Below, piece by piece: positions 52,777-63,400 of a stretch of 64,000 nucleotides of DNA. The DNA is from Mycobacterium sp. URHD0025 (lineage in GTDB: Bacteria > Actinomycetota > Actinomycetes > Mycobacteriales > Mycobacteriaceae), in the NCBI RefSeq assembly GCF_000426065.1, contig NZ_AUEQ01000008.1, positions 186,001-250,000 of the forward strand, in the 5' to 3' direction. Numbering within the stretch: position 1 is the stretch's first letter; every line of letters starts with the position of its first letter. The translations under genes were made by a program, and so were the position numbers. The notes beneath the pieces were generated by a model. It was given only the letters and a program-made list of their open reading frames with translations. It did no database searches and was not told where the DNA came from.

Positions 52777-55110
52777 GTGCTGCACCGAATCGCCCATCTG
52801 GCCATCGCCGCCCCGCGACGTGTGCTCGTGGTGGCGGCGCTGGCCATGGTGGCCGCGGGCATCTTCGGCATTCCGGTGGCCAAGAGCCTGTCGGCCGGCG
52901 GGTTCCAGGACCCGACTTCGGAATCGGCGCAGGCCACGCGGCTGCTCTCGGACAAGTTCGCCCGCGGGGACATGCAGTTGGTCATCAGCGTCATCGACGA
53001 CTCGGCCGCCGGGGCCAATAGTCCCGCGGCCCGGGCCGTGGGTACCGACATCGCCGCCCAGCTCAAAGCGTCGCCGTACGTGACCGAGGTGAGCTCGACC
53101 TGGACGGTGCCCGCACCCGCGGCCGCAACGCTGATCAGTAAGGACGGCAAGACCGGGCTGATCCTGGCCGGAATCACCGGCGGCGAGAGCGGCGCGCAGA
53201 AACACGCCAAAGAGCTCACCGGCCAGCTGGTGCACGACCGTGACGGCGTGACCGTGCGGGGCGGCGGAGAGGCGATGATCTACGTCCAGATCAACGGCCA
53301 GAGCGAAAAAGACCTCTTGATGATGGAATCCATCGCGATTCCGCTGAGCTTCCTCGTGCTGGTGTGGGTGTTCGGCGGACTGCTCGCCGCCGCGCTACCG
53401 CTGGCGGTCGGCGGATTCGCGATCCTCGGATCGTTGGCTGTGCTGCGCGGGTTCACGATGGTCACCGACGTCTCGATATTCGCGCTCAACCTCACCGTCG
53501 CCATGGGGCTCGCGCTGGCCATCGATTACACCCTCTTGATCGTCAGCCGTTACCGCGACGAACTTGCCGACGGCATCGACCCGGACCGCGCGTTGGTACG
53601 CACCATGGTCACGGCCGGGCGCACGGTGCTGTTCTCGGCGTTGACCGTGGCGCTGTCGATGGTGGCGATGGTGCTGTTCCCGATGTACTTCCTCAAATCC
53701 TTCGCCTACGCCGGGATCGCGGTCGTGGGGCTGGCCGCGTTCGCAGCCATCGTGGTCGCCCCGGCCGCCATCGTGTTGCTGGGTGACCGGCTGGACGCAT
53801 ATGACGTGCGCCGGTTCATCCGGCGGATGCTCGGACGGCCCGAACCCGTGGCCAAGCCCGTAGAAGCGAGCTTCTGGTACCGGATGACCAAGCGCGTCAT
53901 GCGTCGCTCGGTTCCGGTCGGACTCGGGGTCATCGCGCTGCTGCTGATGCTGGGCGCACCTTTCCTCGGCATCAAGTGGGGGTTCCCGGACGACCGCGTC
54001 CTGCCGTCTTCTGCATCGGCGCGTCAGGTCGGCGATGAGTTACGTAGCGATTTCGCCGTCGACTCCTCGACCGCCGTCACCGTGGTGCTTCCCGACGTGG
54101 CGGGGCTGCCGCCCGCCGAGATCGATCGCTACGCGAGTGATCTGTCGCGGGCCGCCGATGGGGCATCGGTGTCGGCACCCGGCGGCACCTTCGTCGACGG
54201 TCGCCGAGTCGGCCCGCCGGCCTCGGGAACCGGAATAGCCGACGGCAGTGCGTATCTGACGGTCGGAAGCAGCGTGCCGCTGTTCAGCGACGCCTCCGAG
54301 GCCCAGCTGGACGCACTGCACGCGGTGCCCGCACCGGCCGAGGTGCAGTTCACCGGCATCGCGCAGGTCAACCGCGACAGTTCGCAGGCGATCACCGCCC
54401 GCTTGCCGATGGTGCTCGGCATCATCGCCGCGATCACCTTCATACTGCTGTTCCTGCTCACCGGCAGCGTCGTACTTCCGCTGAAGGCGTTGGTGCTCAA
54501 CGTTTTGTCGCTCTCTGCGGCCTTCGGTGCGCTGGTGTGGATCTTCCAGGACGGGCACCTGGGTGCGCTGGGAACGACATCGACGGGCACATTGGTGGCC
54601 AATCTGCCGGTCTTGCTGTTCTGCATCGCGTTCGGGCTGTCCATGGACTACGAGGTGTTCCTGGTCTCGCGCATCCGTGAGTACTGGCTGGCGTCCGGAC
54701 AGACCCGGCCCGACAGCACCGAGATGTCCCCGCGGGCACGGAACGACGAGAGTGTGGCACTCGGCCTGGCCCGCACCGGCCGGGTGGTGACGGCCGCGGC
54801 GCTACTGATGTCGATCTCGTTCGCGGCGCTGATCGCCGCGCAGGTGGCCTTCATGCGGATGTTCGGCCTTGGACTGACCATCGCGGTCCTCGTCGACGCC
54901 ACATTGGTGCGAATGTTGTTGGTACCGGCGTTCATGCACCTGATGGGGCAGTGGAACTGGTGGGCGCCCGCGCCGTTGGCCCGTCTGCACCGGCGGATCG
55001 GGATCAGCGAGTCGGCTCCCGCCGAACTCGATCCGGATGGGCCCGGCGACCTTCCGCCGGGCGGGGCCAAACGGGAACGGGCCCGTGCGGGCATGACGGA
55101 CACCGGCTAG
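52777..55110 (+). CDS. mmpL13: MmpL-type RND transporter (MmpL13)
   Basis: A 777-residue RND-family protein. N-terminus MLHRIAHLAIAAPRRVLV..., then SAGGFQDPTSESAQA and a first membrane block with FALNLTVAMGLALAIDYTLLIVSRYRDE (the conserved Asp-Tyr pair for proton relay); the second block has AFGLSMDYEVFLVSRIREYW. Twelve membrane segments in all. It follows M. tuberculosis MmpL13a/b, there split in two; here the frame is intact. Substrate unknown, probably a lipid. GTG start after GGGGGAAGG. Transcribed with a TetR gene and a methyltransferase gene. Confidence 0.9.
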   Translation: MLHRIAHLAIAAPRRVLVVAALAMVAAGIFGIPVAKSLSAGGFQDPTSESAQATRLLSDKFARGDMQLVISVIDDSAAGANSPAARAVGTDIAAQLKASPYVTEVSSTWTVPAPAAATLISKDGKTGLILAGITGGESGAQKHAKELTGQLVHDRDGVTVRGGGEAMIYVQINGQSEKDLLMMESIAIPLSFLVLVWVFGGLLAAALPLAVGGFAILGSLAVLRGFTMVTDVSIFALNLTVAMGLALAIDYTLLIVSRYRDELADGIDPDRALVRTMVTAGRTVLFSALTVALSMVAMVLFPMYFLKSFAYAGIAVVGLAAFAAIVVAPAAIVLLGDRLDAYDVRRFIRRMLGRPEPVAKPVEASFWYRMTKRVMRRSVPVGLGVIALLLMLGAPFLGIKWGFPDDRVLPSSASARQVGDELRSDFAVDSSTAVTVVLPDVAGLPPAEIDRYASDLSRAADGASVSAPGGTFVDGRRVGPPASGTGIADGSAYLTVGSSVPLFSDASEAQLDALHAVPAPAEVQFTGIAQVNRDSSQAITARLPMVLGIIAAITFILLFLLTGSVVLPLKALVLNVLSLSAAFGALVWIFQDGHLGALGTTSTGTLVANLPVLLFCIAFGLSMDYEVFLVSRIREYWLASGQTRPDSTEMSPRARNDESVALGLARTGRVVTAAALLMSISFAALIAAQVAFMRMFGLGLTIAVLVDATLVRMLLVPAFMHLMGQWNWWAPAPLARLHRRIGISESAPAELDPDGPGDLPPGGAKRERARAGMTDTG

Positions 55111-55114
55111 CGCC

Positions 55115-55816
55115 ATGATCCAGCCTGGTAAGCGCCGACGCGCACCGCGTGGCTCCGGGGAGCTGCTGCGTGATCAGATCCTTGATGCCACAACCGAATT
55201 GCTGCTGGAAACCGGCCACGCCAAAGCTGTGTCGATCCGGTCGGTGGCTCAGCGGGTCGGGGTGACGCCCCCCTCGATCTATCTGCACTTCGCGGACAAG
55301 GACGCGCTGCTGGACGCGGTGTGCTCACGGTACTTCGAGAAGCTCGACGAGGAGATGCAGCGGGCGGCCGCAGATCACTCCTCCACCATCGAGGTGCTGC
55401 GTGCCCAGGGACACGCGTATGTGAACTTCGCCCGGCGCACGCCCGAGTTGTACCGGCTCGCGACGATGGGTGAGGGCAGGCCGGGAAGCGATGTCGACAC
55501 CACACTCAACAGCTCGGCGTTCCAGCACATGCGCGCTGCCATGGAAGCGCTGATCGCCGAGGGTGTGTACCCGCCCGGTGACGCCACGACGATGGCGCTG
55601 GAACTCTGGACGGCGGCGCACGGCGTGGCGGCCATCCTGATCTCCAAACCGTATCTGCCATGGGGAGATGTCGAGGAGTTCGCCGACCGGGTGCTGCGGG
55701 CGGTCTGTACCGGCCAGATCGTCTCGGGGATCATCGGGACCGATCTCGAGCCCTTGGAGACCATCGCAAGGCTGAAGGGATTTGCCAGTGAATACGCCGA
55801 CGGAGGAGCACCGTGA
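55115..55816 (+). CDS. TetR-family regulator
   Basis: A 233-residue TetR protein. HTH: LLRDQILDATTELLLETGHAKAVSIRSVAQRVGVTPPSIYLHFADKDALLDAVCSRYF (parts). C-terminal TetR_C_13-like domain with VYPPGDATTMALELWTAAHGVAAILISKPY. It begins 4 nt after mmpL13 and overlaps the methyltransferase start by 4 nt (GTGA), so the three genes form an operon; it may regulate mmpL13 from inside the operon. Confidence 0.87.
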   Translation: MIQPGKRRRAPRGSGELLRDQILDATTELLLETGHAKAVSIRSVAQRVGVTPPSIYLHFADKDALLDAVCSRYFEKLDEEMQRAAADHSSTIEVLRAQGHAYVNFARRTPELYRLATMGEGRPGSDVDTTLNSSAFQHMRAAMEALIAEGVYPPGDATTMALELWTAAHGVAAILISKPYLPWGDVEEFADRVLRAVCTGQIVSGIIGTDLEPLETIARLKGFASEYADGGAP

Positions 55817-56448
55817 CTGACAGGACTGTCGACAATCCGTTTTTCGCCCGGGTGTGGAAGACGTTGTCGAACTCGGAGCCCAAAGCGCTGCGTCGGCTGC
55901 GCGCCGAGAATCTCGCCGGGCTCAGCGGCCGGGTTCTGGAGATCGGTGCCGGCACCGGGACCAATTTCGCCTTCTATCCGTCGACGGTGACCGAGGTGAT
56001 CGCCATCGAGCCCGAACGTCACCTGGCCGAGGTGGCTCGCAGTGCTGCGGCCAAGGCCCCGATCCCGGTGACAGTAACCAGTGACACGGCCGAGAAGTTC
56101 AGCAGCGCAGAACCGTTCGACGCGGTGGTCTGCTCGTTGGTGCTGTGCTCCATCGATCAGCCGGACACTGTTCTGTCCCAGCTGTTCTCATTGGTCCGGC
56201 CGGGCGGGGAGCTGCGTTATCTGGAGCATGTCGCGGGCAGCGGGTGGCGGGCCGGGATGCAGCGCGTGGCTGATGCCACGGTGTGGCCGCGGCTGTTCGG
56301 CAACTGCCACACCCATCGGCACACCGAGCAGACCATCGCGAGTAGCGGATTCGAGGTCGCCGTGGCTCACCGGGAATTGGCGATGCCTGCCTGGGTGCCG
56401 CTGCCGGTGACGGAGTTCGCCATCGGCCGCGCCGTCAAGCCTGCTTAG
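55813..56448 (+). CDS. Class I SAM methyltransferase (Rv1147-like)
   Basis: A 211-residue methyltransferase. Motif I is [16 protein letters not shown] (about 38-53), then [32 protein letters not shown], and [14 protein letters not shown]. This is the phosphatidylethanolamine N-methyltransferase-like or UbiE-like group, as annotated for Rv1147. Acceptor uncertain. GTG overlaps the TetR stop. The last 14 nt overlap the convergent sirtuin gene. Confidence 0.85.
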   Translation: MTDRTVDNPFFARVWKTLSNSEPKALRRLRAENLAGLSGRVLEIGAGTGTNFAFYPSTVTEVIAIEPERHLAEVARSAAAKAPIPVTVTSDTAEKFSSAEPFDAVVCSLVLCSIDQPDTVLSQLFSLVRPGGELRYLEHVAGSGWRAGMQRVADATVWPRLFGNCHTHRHTEQTIASSGFEVAVAHRELAMPAWVPLPVTEFAIGRAVKPA

Positions 56449-57160
56449 TGCCCAGCAGCGTAGGCAATCGCTGCAGCAGATTCGGCAAGGAACCGGCCGC
56501 GGTCTCGCGCAGTGAGATGGTCGCGCTGTCGGACAGTGGGGTGCGCTCGGGATTGACCTCGACCACCACGGTGCCCGCGGCGACGGCCGCTTCGGCCAGA
56601 CCTGCCGCGGGATACACCACGGAACTGGTGCCCACCACGATCACCACGTCGGCATTGCCCACCGCCTGTACCGACGGTTGCCAGGCGTCGTCGGGCAGCG
56701 GCTCGCCGAACCACACGACGCTCGGCCGGATCAGGCCGCCGCACGGGCACACCGGGGGTTCGATGGTCTCCACCGGTTCCGGCATCGCCGGAAGGACGCC
56801 TTCGAACCTCGAACCGCAAGCATCGCAACGGAACTCGAATAAGTTGCCGTGCAGGTGGTAGACGTTGGTGCTCCCGGCGCGCTCGTGCAGGTTGTCGACG
56901 TTCTGGGTGATGACGTGTACGTCGGCGAAGTCCTGCCACGCCGCGACAGCCCGATGTCCGTCGTTGGGTTGCACGTCGGCCATCATGTAATGGCGCCACA
57001 GATACCAGGCCCAGACCTTCTCGGGATGCCGCTGCCAGCCTTCGACGCTGGAAATTTCATAGGGGTCCACCTGCGCCCACAGACCCGTCTCCACGTCGCG
57101 GAACGTTGGCACACCGCTTTCGGCCGAGATTCCGGCACCGCTGAGGACAGTCACTCGCAC
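56435..57160 (-). CDS. NAD-dependent protein deacylase (sirtuin, Rv1151c-like)
   Basis: A 241-residue sirtuin. [15 protein letters not shown] binds [17 protein letters not shown] and [12 protein letters not shown] follow, with the catalytic His in HLHGN; zinc cysteines are CDAC and CPC, and [12 protein letters not shown] ends the Rossmann part. The Tyr-x2-Arg pair in WYLWRH is the signature of desuccinylase-type (class III) sirtuins. So it likely removes acyl or succinyl groups from lysines. The GTG chosen begins directly at [10 protein letters not shown]. Divergent from the GntR gene by 36 bp. Confidence 0.93.
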   Translation of the reverse strand: MRVTVLSGAGISAESGVPTFRDVETGLWAQVDPYEISSVEGWQRHPEKVWAWYLWRHYMMADVQPNDGHRAVAAWQDFADVHVITQNVDNLHERAGSTNVYHLHGNLFEFRCDACGSRFEGVLPAMPEPVETIEPPVCPCGGLIRPSVVWFGEPLPDDAWQPSVQAVGNADVVIVVGTSSVVYPAAGLAEAAVAAGTVVVEVNPERTPLSDSATISLRETAAGSLPNLLQRLPTLLGTKQA

Positions 57161-57196
57161 ATCACCAACGTAGTCGGTTTGGGTGATACTGGGCGT

Positions 57197-57562
57197 GTGG
57201 GTGAGTTGGGGGATTGGGTGCTGGTTGACCCGAGCGCGGATAAGCCGTTGTTCGATCAACTCAGGATCCAGATCATCGATGGAATAAGGCAGGGGCGGCT
57301 CATGCCGGGCACCCGGCTGCCAACTGTGCGCGAACTGGCCGGCAAGGTCGGGCTCGCGGTGAATACCGTGGCCAGGGCATATCGCGAGCTGGAGTCGGCG
57401 GGGGTCGTGGAGACCCGCGGGCGGTACGGGACATTCGTCGCACGAGCGGATCCGGCCGACGCCGCGATGGCCGCGGCCGCGCACTCGTTCGCCGAGGCCG
57501 CCCGTGCACTGGGGATCGGCAAGACCGATGCCATGCGCTATCTGGACACGGCATTCGACTGA
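57197..57562 (+). CDS. YtrA-type GntR regulator (Rv1152-like)
   Basis: A 121-residue protein with only a winged HTH and a short C-terminal helix. [62 protein letters not shown]. This short form is the YtrA group, that often regulates transporters. Length and sequence match Rv1152, which lies beside the sirtuin in M. tuberculosis. GTG start, no Shine-Dalgarno, possibly leaderless. Ends 15 nt before the convergent PucR-type gene. Confidence 0.87.
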   Translation: MGELGDWVLVDPSADKPLFDQLRIQIIDGIRQGRLMPGTRLPTVRELAGKVGLAVNTVARAYRELESAGVVETRGRYGTFVARADPADAAMAAAAHSFAEAARALGIGKTDAMRYLDTAFD

Positions 57563-57577
57563 TCGGCTCAGCCCGAG

Positions 57578-58807
57578 TCAACCGGTCCGGTTGCCCCGCC
57601 AGCGCAGCACATCCAGGGCGACGGCGACCGCGACACTGTTGTCGGAGAGCGGGCGCGGCAGGAGTTCGTCGGCGCGGGCCAGGCGGCGCAGCAGGGTATT
57701 GCGGTGCAGGTACAGCCGCGCGGCGGCGCGCGACGCGTTGCACTGCTCGTCGACGAATACCCGCACCGTCTCCTGTAATTCGGTGTCGGCGGGCTCGAAG
57801 GCGCCGAGGTTGTGGCTGACGAATTCGGCGGCGCGATCCGGTTCGGAGGTGATCAGTGCGACCAGTTCGACGTCGCCGAACCGTGCGATCTGTTGCGTGG
57901 AGTGCAGCCGGGCCATCATCTGCTGGGTGGTGATCGCGTCGAAATGGCTGCGCCGGAAGCCATCCAGGCCGTCGGCGACGGGGCCGACGGCGATCCGGAC
58001 GCCGGGTGCCGATGCGGTGGCGCGGATCAGGGCCGCAAAGCCCTCCTCGACATCGGGGGTGCCTGCTGCCCACACCCATCTGGTGGCGGTGCTGGCCAGC
58101 ACGCTCAACGGACGCGGGTCACCGCAGGTTTGGCCGAATGCCTCGGCGACCCGATCCAGTCCAGACAGGTCTGTGTCGGAGTCCTCACTCCAGATCACCG
58201 CAGCCGTATGGGTGCCGGTCAGCGCATGACCCAGCCGCGCCTCGGCCCGTTGCCTGGGAATCGGGGCACCCTCGAGCAGGAGCGCGACGGTCTCGCGCCG
58301 CTCGGCGTGGGTGCCGCGGGTCAGGTCGTCGCGTTCAAGGTCGATCTGGGCGGCGATCCCGGCCAGCGTGGCGTCGACGAACGCGCTGATGGACTGCGAG
58401 CACACGTCCAGCATCTCGTGCAGCTCGGCGGGGTCGGAGGTCAGCTCGAAGGCGATCTCCATGAGGCGACGCCACGCCACGCCCTCGCCGACCCGGTAGG
58501 CGTCGAGGGGAAACTCGTTGACACCGCGACGCACCAGCTCCCGTGCGATGCTCAACGGCTCCGGTCCGGTGTTCGGTGGCACCGGGGCACCCGGATCGCG
58601 CACGTTCGCCGTGCCCCAGAAGAAGAGGTTGGCGTGGTTGCTGCGGACCACCGCCGCCGCGAGCTCAGGGTCGGACGCGACGGTCGGACTGGCGGCCAGG
58701 ACCGCGGAGTCGAATTCCTCGAGCCAGTCCTGGCGGGGATTGAGCACGATCTGGGCACATTGCCGGATCAGGTCCTGTACCCGTTGCGACGGTGGCTGCC
58801 ACACCAT
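57578..58807 (-). CDS. PucR/CdaR-type helix-turn-helix regulator
   Basis: A 409-residue regulator. The N-terminal region is helical; the middle includes a GGDEF-like CdaR segment (RIAVGPVADGLDGFRRSHFDAITTQQMMARL); the C-terminus is the HTH_30 domain (LQETVRVFVDEQCNASRAAARLYLHRNTLLRRLARADELL). Such proteins control genes for utilisation of particular compounds. Start chosen at MVWQPPS; the frame is open 19 codons upstream. A short palindrome 17 nt upstream could be its site, and the divergent gene is a monooxygenase, the likely target. Confidence 0.83.
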   Translation of the reverse strand: MVWQPPSQRVQDLIRQCAQIVLNPRQDWLEEFDSAVLAASPTVASDPELAAAVVRSNHANLFFWGTANVRDPGAPVPPNTGPEPLSIARELVRRGVNEFPLDAYRVGEGVAWRRLMEIAFELTSDPAELHEMLDVCSQSISAFVDATLAGIAAQIDLERDDLTRGTHAERRETVALLLEGAPIPRQRAEARLGHALTGTHTAAVIWSEDSDTDLSGLDRVAEAFGQTCGDPRPLSVLASTATRWVWAAGTPDVEEGFAALIRATASAPGVRIAVGPVADGLDGFRRSHFDAITTQQMMARLHSTQQIARFGDVELVALITSEPDRAAEFVSHNLGAFEPADTELQETVRVFVDEQCNASRAAARLYLHRNTLLRRLARADELLPRPLSDNSVAVAVALDVLRWRGNRTG

Positions 58808-58824
58808 CGCTCCAGCGTAGAGCG

Positions 58825-58843
58825 GTGGTGCAAAGTGCACCAC
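58825..58843. promoter_or_regulatory. Short palindrome between regulator and monooxygenase
   Basis: GTGGTGC, five-nt spacer AAAGT, and GCACCAC. It lies 17 nt from the PucR-type start and 65 nt from the monooxygenase start. Candidate operator; the 7-bp arms alone could occur by chance. Confidence 0.4.
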
Positions 58844-58908
58844 AAGACGGCGAATGTCTGGCACTTTCGACCTTGGGTAAGGGAGCCCGCGGCCGCAACC
58901 ATTGAGGC

Positions 58909-60405
58909 ATGACCCAGACCGAACACGTCGACGTACTCATCATCGGCGCCGGCATCTCCGGCATCGGTGCCGCCTACTACCTCCAGCGCGAACATCCGGG
59001 GCGCAGCTACGCGATCCTGGAGGCCCGCGGAGCCACCGGCGGCACCTGGGATCTCTTCCGTTACCCGGGAATCCGGTCGGACTCCGACCTCCACACCTTC
59101 GGCTACGAGTTCAAGCCGTGGCGCGACGAACACGCCATCGCCTCTGCGGACAAGATCCTGGCCTACCTGCGCGAGACGGTCTCGGAGAACGGCATCGACC
59201 GCCACATCCGGTTCCACCACAAGGTGCTGAGCGCGGCCTGGGACTCGGTCCGGGCCTCCTGGACCGTGGACATCGAGCGTGCGGACACCGGTGAACTCGT
59301 CCAGGTCTCGGCGAGCTGGCTGTTCTGCGGCGGCGGGTACTACCGCTACGACCAGGGATACACCCCGCACTTCGACGGCGCCGACCGCTTCGCCGGGCGC
59401 ATCGTCCACCCGCAGCAGTGGCCCGAGGACCTCGATTACGCGGGCAAGAAGGTCGTCGTGATCGGCAGCGGTGCCACCGCGGTCACGCTTGTCCCCGCGA
59501 TGGCGGGCACGGCGGCCCACGTCACCATGCTGCAGCGCTCGCCGACCTATGTGATGCCAGTGCCGGCCAAGGACTCCTTCGCCAATACCGCGAAGCGGTT
59601 GCTCGGTGACGAGCGCGGTTACGCGCTGACGCGGCGCAAGAACATTCTCAAGCAGCGCGCGGTCTACACGTTGTGCCAGAAGTACCCGAAGGCTGCCCGT
59701 GCCGTGATCCGGTGGATCAACGCCGCCAAACTGCCCGACGGCTATCCGGTGGACGAGCACTTCAGCCCCCACTACAACCCGTGGGATCAGCGGCTGTGCG
59801 CAGTGCCCGACGGTGACCTGTTCACCGCGCTCGGCGACGGCGGCGCGTCGGTGGTCACCGACCGCATCGCCACGTTCACCGAGAACGGCATCCTGCTGGA
59901 GTCTGGCCGCGAACTGGACGCCGACATCATCGTCACCGCAACGGGATTGAACATCCAGCTGTTCGGCGGGATGAGTCTGTCGGTAGACGGCGAGCCGGTT
60001 AACCTCGCTGACACGGTGGCGTACAAGGGCATCATGCTCTCGGGCGTTCCGAACTTCGCGTTTGCCTTCGGCTACACCAACTCGTCGTGGACGCTCAAGG
60101 TCGGGCTGCTCTGCGAGCACTTCTGCCGACTGCTGAAGCACATGGACGACAACGGCTTTGACTCCGTGCGACCCGAATTCTCCGGTGGTCAGACCCGCCC
60201 GCTGCTGGACTTCGCCGCGGGGTACGTGCAGCGTTCGATCGACGACATTCCGCGCCAGGGAGTCGACGGACCGTGGCAGATGACGATGAACTACACGGTT
60301 GACGCACAGACGCTGCGTAAAGGACCTGTCGACGGTTCGGCTCTGCGGTTCGGCTCCCGTCGTCCGGCCGACGATGCCGCCCGGGCGCCTCAGCTCGTTC
60401 TCTGA
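58909..60405 (+). CDS. Baeyer-Villiger-type flavin monooxygenase (EthA-like)
   Basis: A 498-residue class B flavoprotein. FAD-binding GAGISG at 13-18, the BVMO fingerprint FxGxxxHxxxWP as FAGRIVHPQQWP at 161-172, and the NADPH-binding GSGATA at 186-191. RYPGIRSDSDLHTFGYEFKPW and FSPHYNPWDQRLCAVPDGDLF align with M. tuberculosis EthA. It inserts oxygen next to a ketone or oxidises sulfur; EthA also activates ethionamide. Substrate here unknown. It is 47 nt ahead of the P450 fusion on the same strand, so the two likely act together. Confidence 0.92.
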   Translation: MTQTEHVDVLIIGAGISGIGAAYYLQREHPGRSYAILEARGATGGTWDLFRYPGIRSDSDLHTFGYEFKPWRDEHAIASADKILAYLRETVSENGIDRHIRFHHKVLSAAWDSVRASWTVDIERADTGELVQVSASWLFCGGGYYRYDQGYTPHFDGADRFAGRIVHPQQWPEDLDYAGKKVVVIGSGATAVTLVPAMAGTAAHVTMLQRSPTYVMPVPAKDSFANTAKRLLGDERGYALTRRKNILKQRAVYTLCQKYPKAARAVIRWINAAKLPDGYPVDEHFSPHYNPWDQRLCAVPDGDLFTALGDGGASVVTDRIATFTENGILLESGRELDADIIVTATGLNIQLFGGMSLSVDGEPVNLADTVAYKGIMLSGVPNFAFAFGYTNSSWTLKVGLLCEHFCRLLKHMDDNGFDSVRPEFSGGQTRPLLDFAAGYVQRSIDDIPRQGVDGPWQMTMNYTVDAQTLRKGPVDGSALRFGSRRPADDAARAPQLVL

Positions 60406-60452
60406 GGCTGATTCGCAGGGACAGCTCGTGGTGCGTGGCTAAGCTCGCGCCC

Positions 60453-63400
60453 ATGGAGACGTTCTCACCGGCGCTACCACCGGACATCGACGATGTGCCA
60501 TCGGCGGTCGGCGTGACCCTGCCGCCGGGCCCGGTTGCCGGACGTCCCTACGCGCTCCCCGCCGACGTGCTCGCCGAACAGTACGGGCCCTTGTTCTACG
60601 CCGACTTCACCGGCAGTAGACGGCTCTATGCGTGCTCCCTGTCGCTCGTCGACGAACTGTGCGACGAGACGCGATTCGCCAAGGGCATCACGGTGCGGTT
60701 GGACCGATTCCGAACCCTGGTCGGCAACGGGCTTTTCACGTCATATCCCGGCGAGGATGGTTGGCAGCAGGCCCATGACGTCCTGATGCCCGGGTTCAGC
60801 TTCAGTGGGTTGCGCAGCTACCACCCGGCCATGCTCGACATCAACCGCCAGATGGTCGCGTTGTGGGACGAGACCGCCGGAGCGGTCGGGCCGCGGTTGG
60901 TTGATGTCGCGGGGGACCTCGCGAAGCTGGCCATGGACACCGTGGGCCTGGCCGGATTCGGGGCGCGCTTCAACTCGTATCACCACGACGGGCTGGCAGA
61001 TATCCCCGCCAGCTTCGCAGCGGCGCTAGATCAGATTCTGGCCCCCGGTGGTGGCGACCGCACAGTCTTCGCTGCCGAACGCGACAACCTGTTCGCCTTC
61101 ATCGACGAATTGATCGCCGGCCACCGCGCGGGCGAGGCCGAGTTGGACGATCTGCTCGCCCTGATGCTCGAACCTGCCGCCGACGGTGCCCCGCGGCTTG
61201 ATCACGACAGCGTCCGCAACCAGATCCTGACGTTCCTGATCGCCGGGCAGGACACCACCTCGACCCTGATGCCGACCGCGTTGTACAGCATCGTCAAGGA
61301 CCCCGCGGTGCTGCACCAGGCTTGCCTCGAGGTGGATGGATTGTTCGGGACGGACGACGACCACGTGCCCGCGTTCGACGAGATCGGCAAGCTCACCTAC
61401 ATCCGGCAGATCGTCGACGAGACGTTGCGGCTGTCCCCGCCGGTCCGGGAATTCGACCGGATGGCATTGGCGGACACCGTCATCGGCGGCCGGTATCCGG
61501 TGCGCAAGGGTGAGGTCGTCACGGTGCCGACCTCGGCGCTGCACCGGCAGCCCGAGTGGGGGGACAACGTCGAGTTGTTCGACCCGGCCCGGTTCGGCGC
61601 CGAGCGGGCCGCCGGGCGTCCGGTCAACCTGTTCAAGCCTTTCGGCACCGGTGCCCGGTCCTGTATCGGCCGTCAGTTCGCCTTGCACGAGGCGACCATG
61701 GCGCTGGCCACCCTGGTGCACCGGTATAGGTTCCTGGACGTCGAGCACTACCAGTTGCGCACTCACAGCGATCTCCTGCGAAAGCCCGTCGGATTCCACC
61801 TGCAATTGGTGCGGCGAACACCGCAGGACCGCCGGCACGCCGCAGGCCCCGCTGCGGAATCGTCGACGCCGAGGCCGCGCGCAGTCGCCGCGCCCGGTGC
61901 GAAAGTGACCGTGCTGCACGGCTCCAACCTCGGCAACTGCCGATCGCTGGCGCAGCAGCTGGCCGACGAGGCCACCGACCTGGGTTACCAGACGACCGTG
62001 GCCGCCCTCGACACCGCAGCGGGGGCACTGCCCAACGACGGGGCGCTGGTGGTGATCGCCGCGTCCTACAACGGGCAACCCACCGACGATGCGCGGCGTT
62101 TCGTCGAGTGGCTGGACGATCCGGGGACGCAGGCGCAACCGGCCGTCTCCTACGCCATACTCGGTGTCGGTGACCGGAACTGGGCCGAGACCTACCAGAC
62201 CATCCCGAAACGCATCGATCAGCGTCTCTTGGAACTGGTTGGCCCACCGGTGATTCCGCGTGGTGAGGCCGACACGTCGGGAGACTTCGCTGGGACGGTC
62301 GAAGACTTCTCGGCAGCCCTGTGGGACGCCCTCGCGCCCGCCGACGGTACGCGGGCTCCCGCCGATACCACCGACGGCGAACTCTTGTACGCACTGCGCG
62401 CCATCGACGGGCCCGTGACATCGGCGATCGATGCGCGTTTCGAGGTGCAGCCGGCAACCGTGCTCGACAATGTGGCATTGGTCGACGACCGTGACATGGG
62501 AAATGCCAAGCGGCTGATTCGGATAGCACTTCCCGACGACCTCGAATACCAGACCGGCGATCACCTGACGGTCCTGCCCGACAACAGCCCCGAGGTCGTG
62601 GAGGAGGTCGCCGAATTGCTGGAGCTGCGGCTCGACCGCCGGATCTCGGTCAATCCGCGGCGCACCACGCGCCGGGCCATCGCGATCGACCGCGAAGTCA
62701 GCGTCCGTGAACTGCTCACCCATTTCATCGAACTCCGTAAGCCCGCCAGCCGAAGTCAGCTGTTGCGGTTGGCGGCGGCCAACCCGTGTCCTCCTGAACG
62801 GGCGGCACTGACCGAACTCGCCGAACATCCCGAAGCCCGTGCGCTCAGCGTCACCGAATGCCTGGCCGAGTTCGCCGCCACCGAACTGTCGCGGGCCGAA
62901 CTGCTGGAGTTGTTCGAGCCGATGGCGCCCCGGCATTACTCCATCGCCTCCTCGGCCCGCCAGATCCCGCGTGAGGCCGAACTGGTGGTCAGCGTGCTCG
63001 AGGGGCCTGCACGTTCGGGATACGGCGTCTTCCGCGGGGTGTCATCCAGCTACCTCGCCGATGCGGTGCCAGGACAACAGATTCGGATGCGCGTCGATAC
63101 CGCGCGCCGTGCGTTTCGCGCCGGAGCCGAGCCCGCGAAGAACGTCATCCTCGTCGGCGCCGGAACCGGGGTCGCCCCGTTCCGGGGATTCATCGGAGAC
63201 CGGCTGGCGGCGCAGGCCGCGCGCGAGCCTTACACATCGGCATTGTGTTTCTTCGGGGTACGCCATCCTGACGTCGACTACCTGTTCCGCGACGAATTCG
63301 AGGCGGCCGAACGCGCGGGCGTGGTGCGGATGCGCCCGGCCTTCTCGCGGCGGCCCGAAGACGAGATCCGGTATGTGCAGGACCGCATCGTCGCCGATGC

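Noticed and set aside
52777..55110. Possible frameshift in mmpL13, since the M. tuberculosis gene is split
   Set aside because: The frame is continuous for 777 codons with both membrane blocks complete.
61026..62936. A 636-codon minus-strand frame inside the P450 fusion gene
   Set aside because: Antisense to an unmistakable CYP102-like protein; composition fits a shadow.
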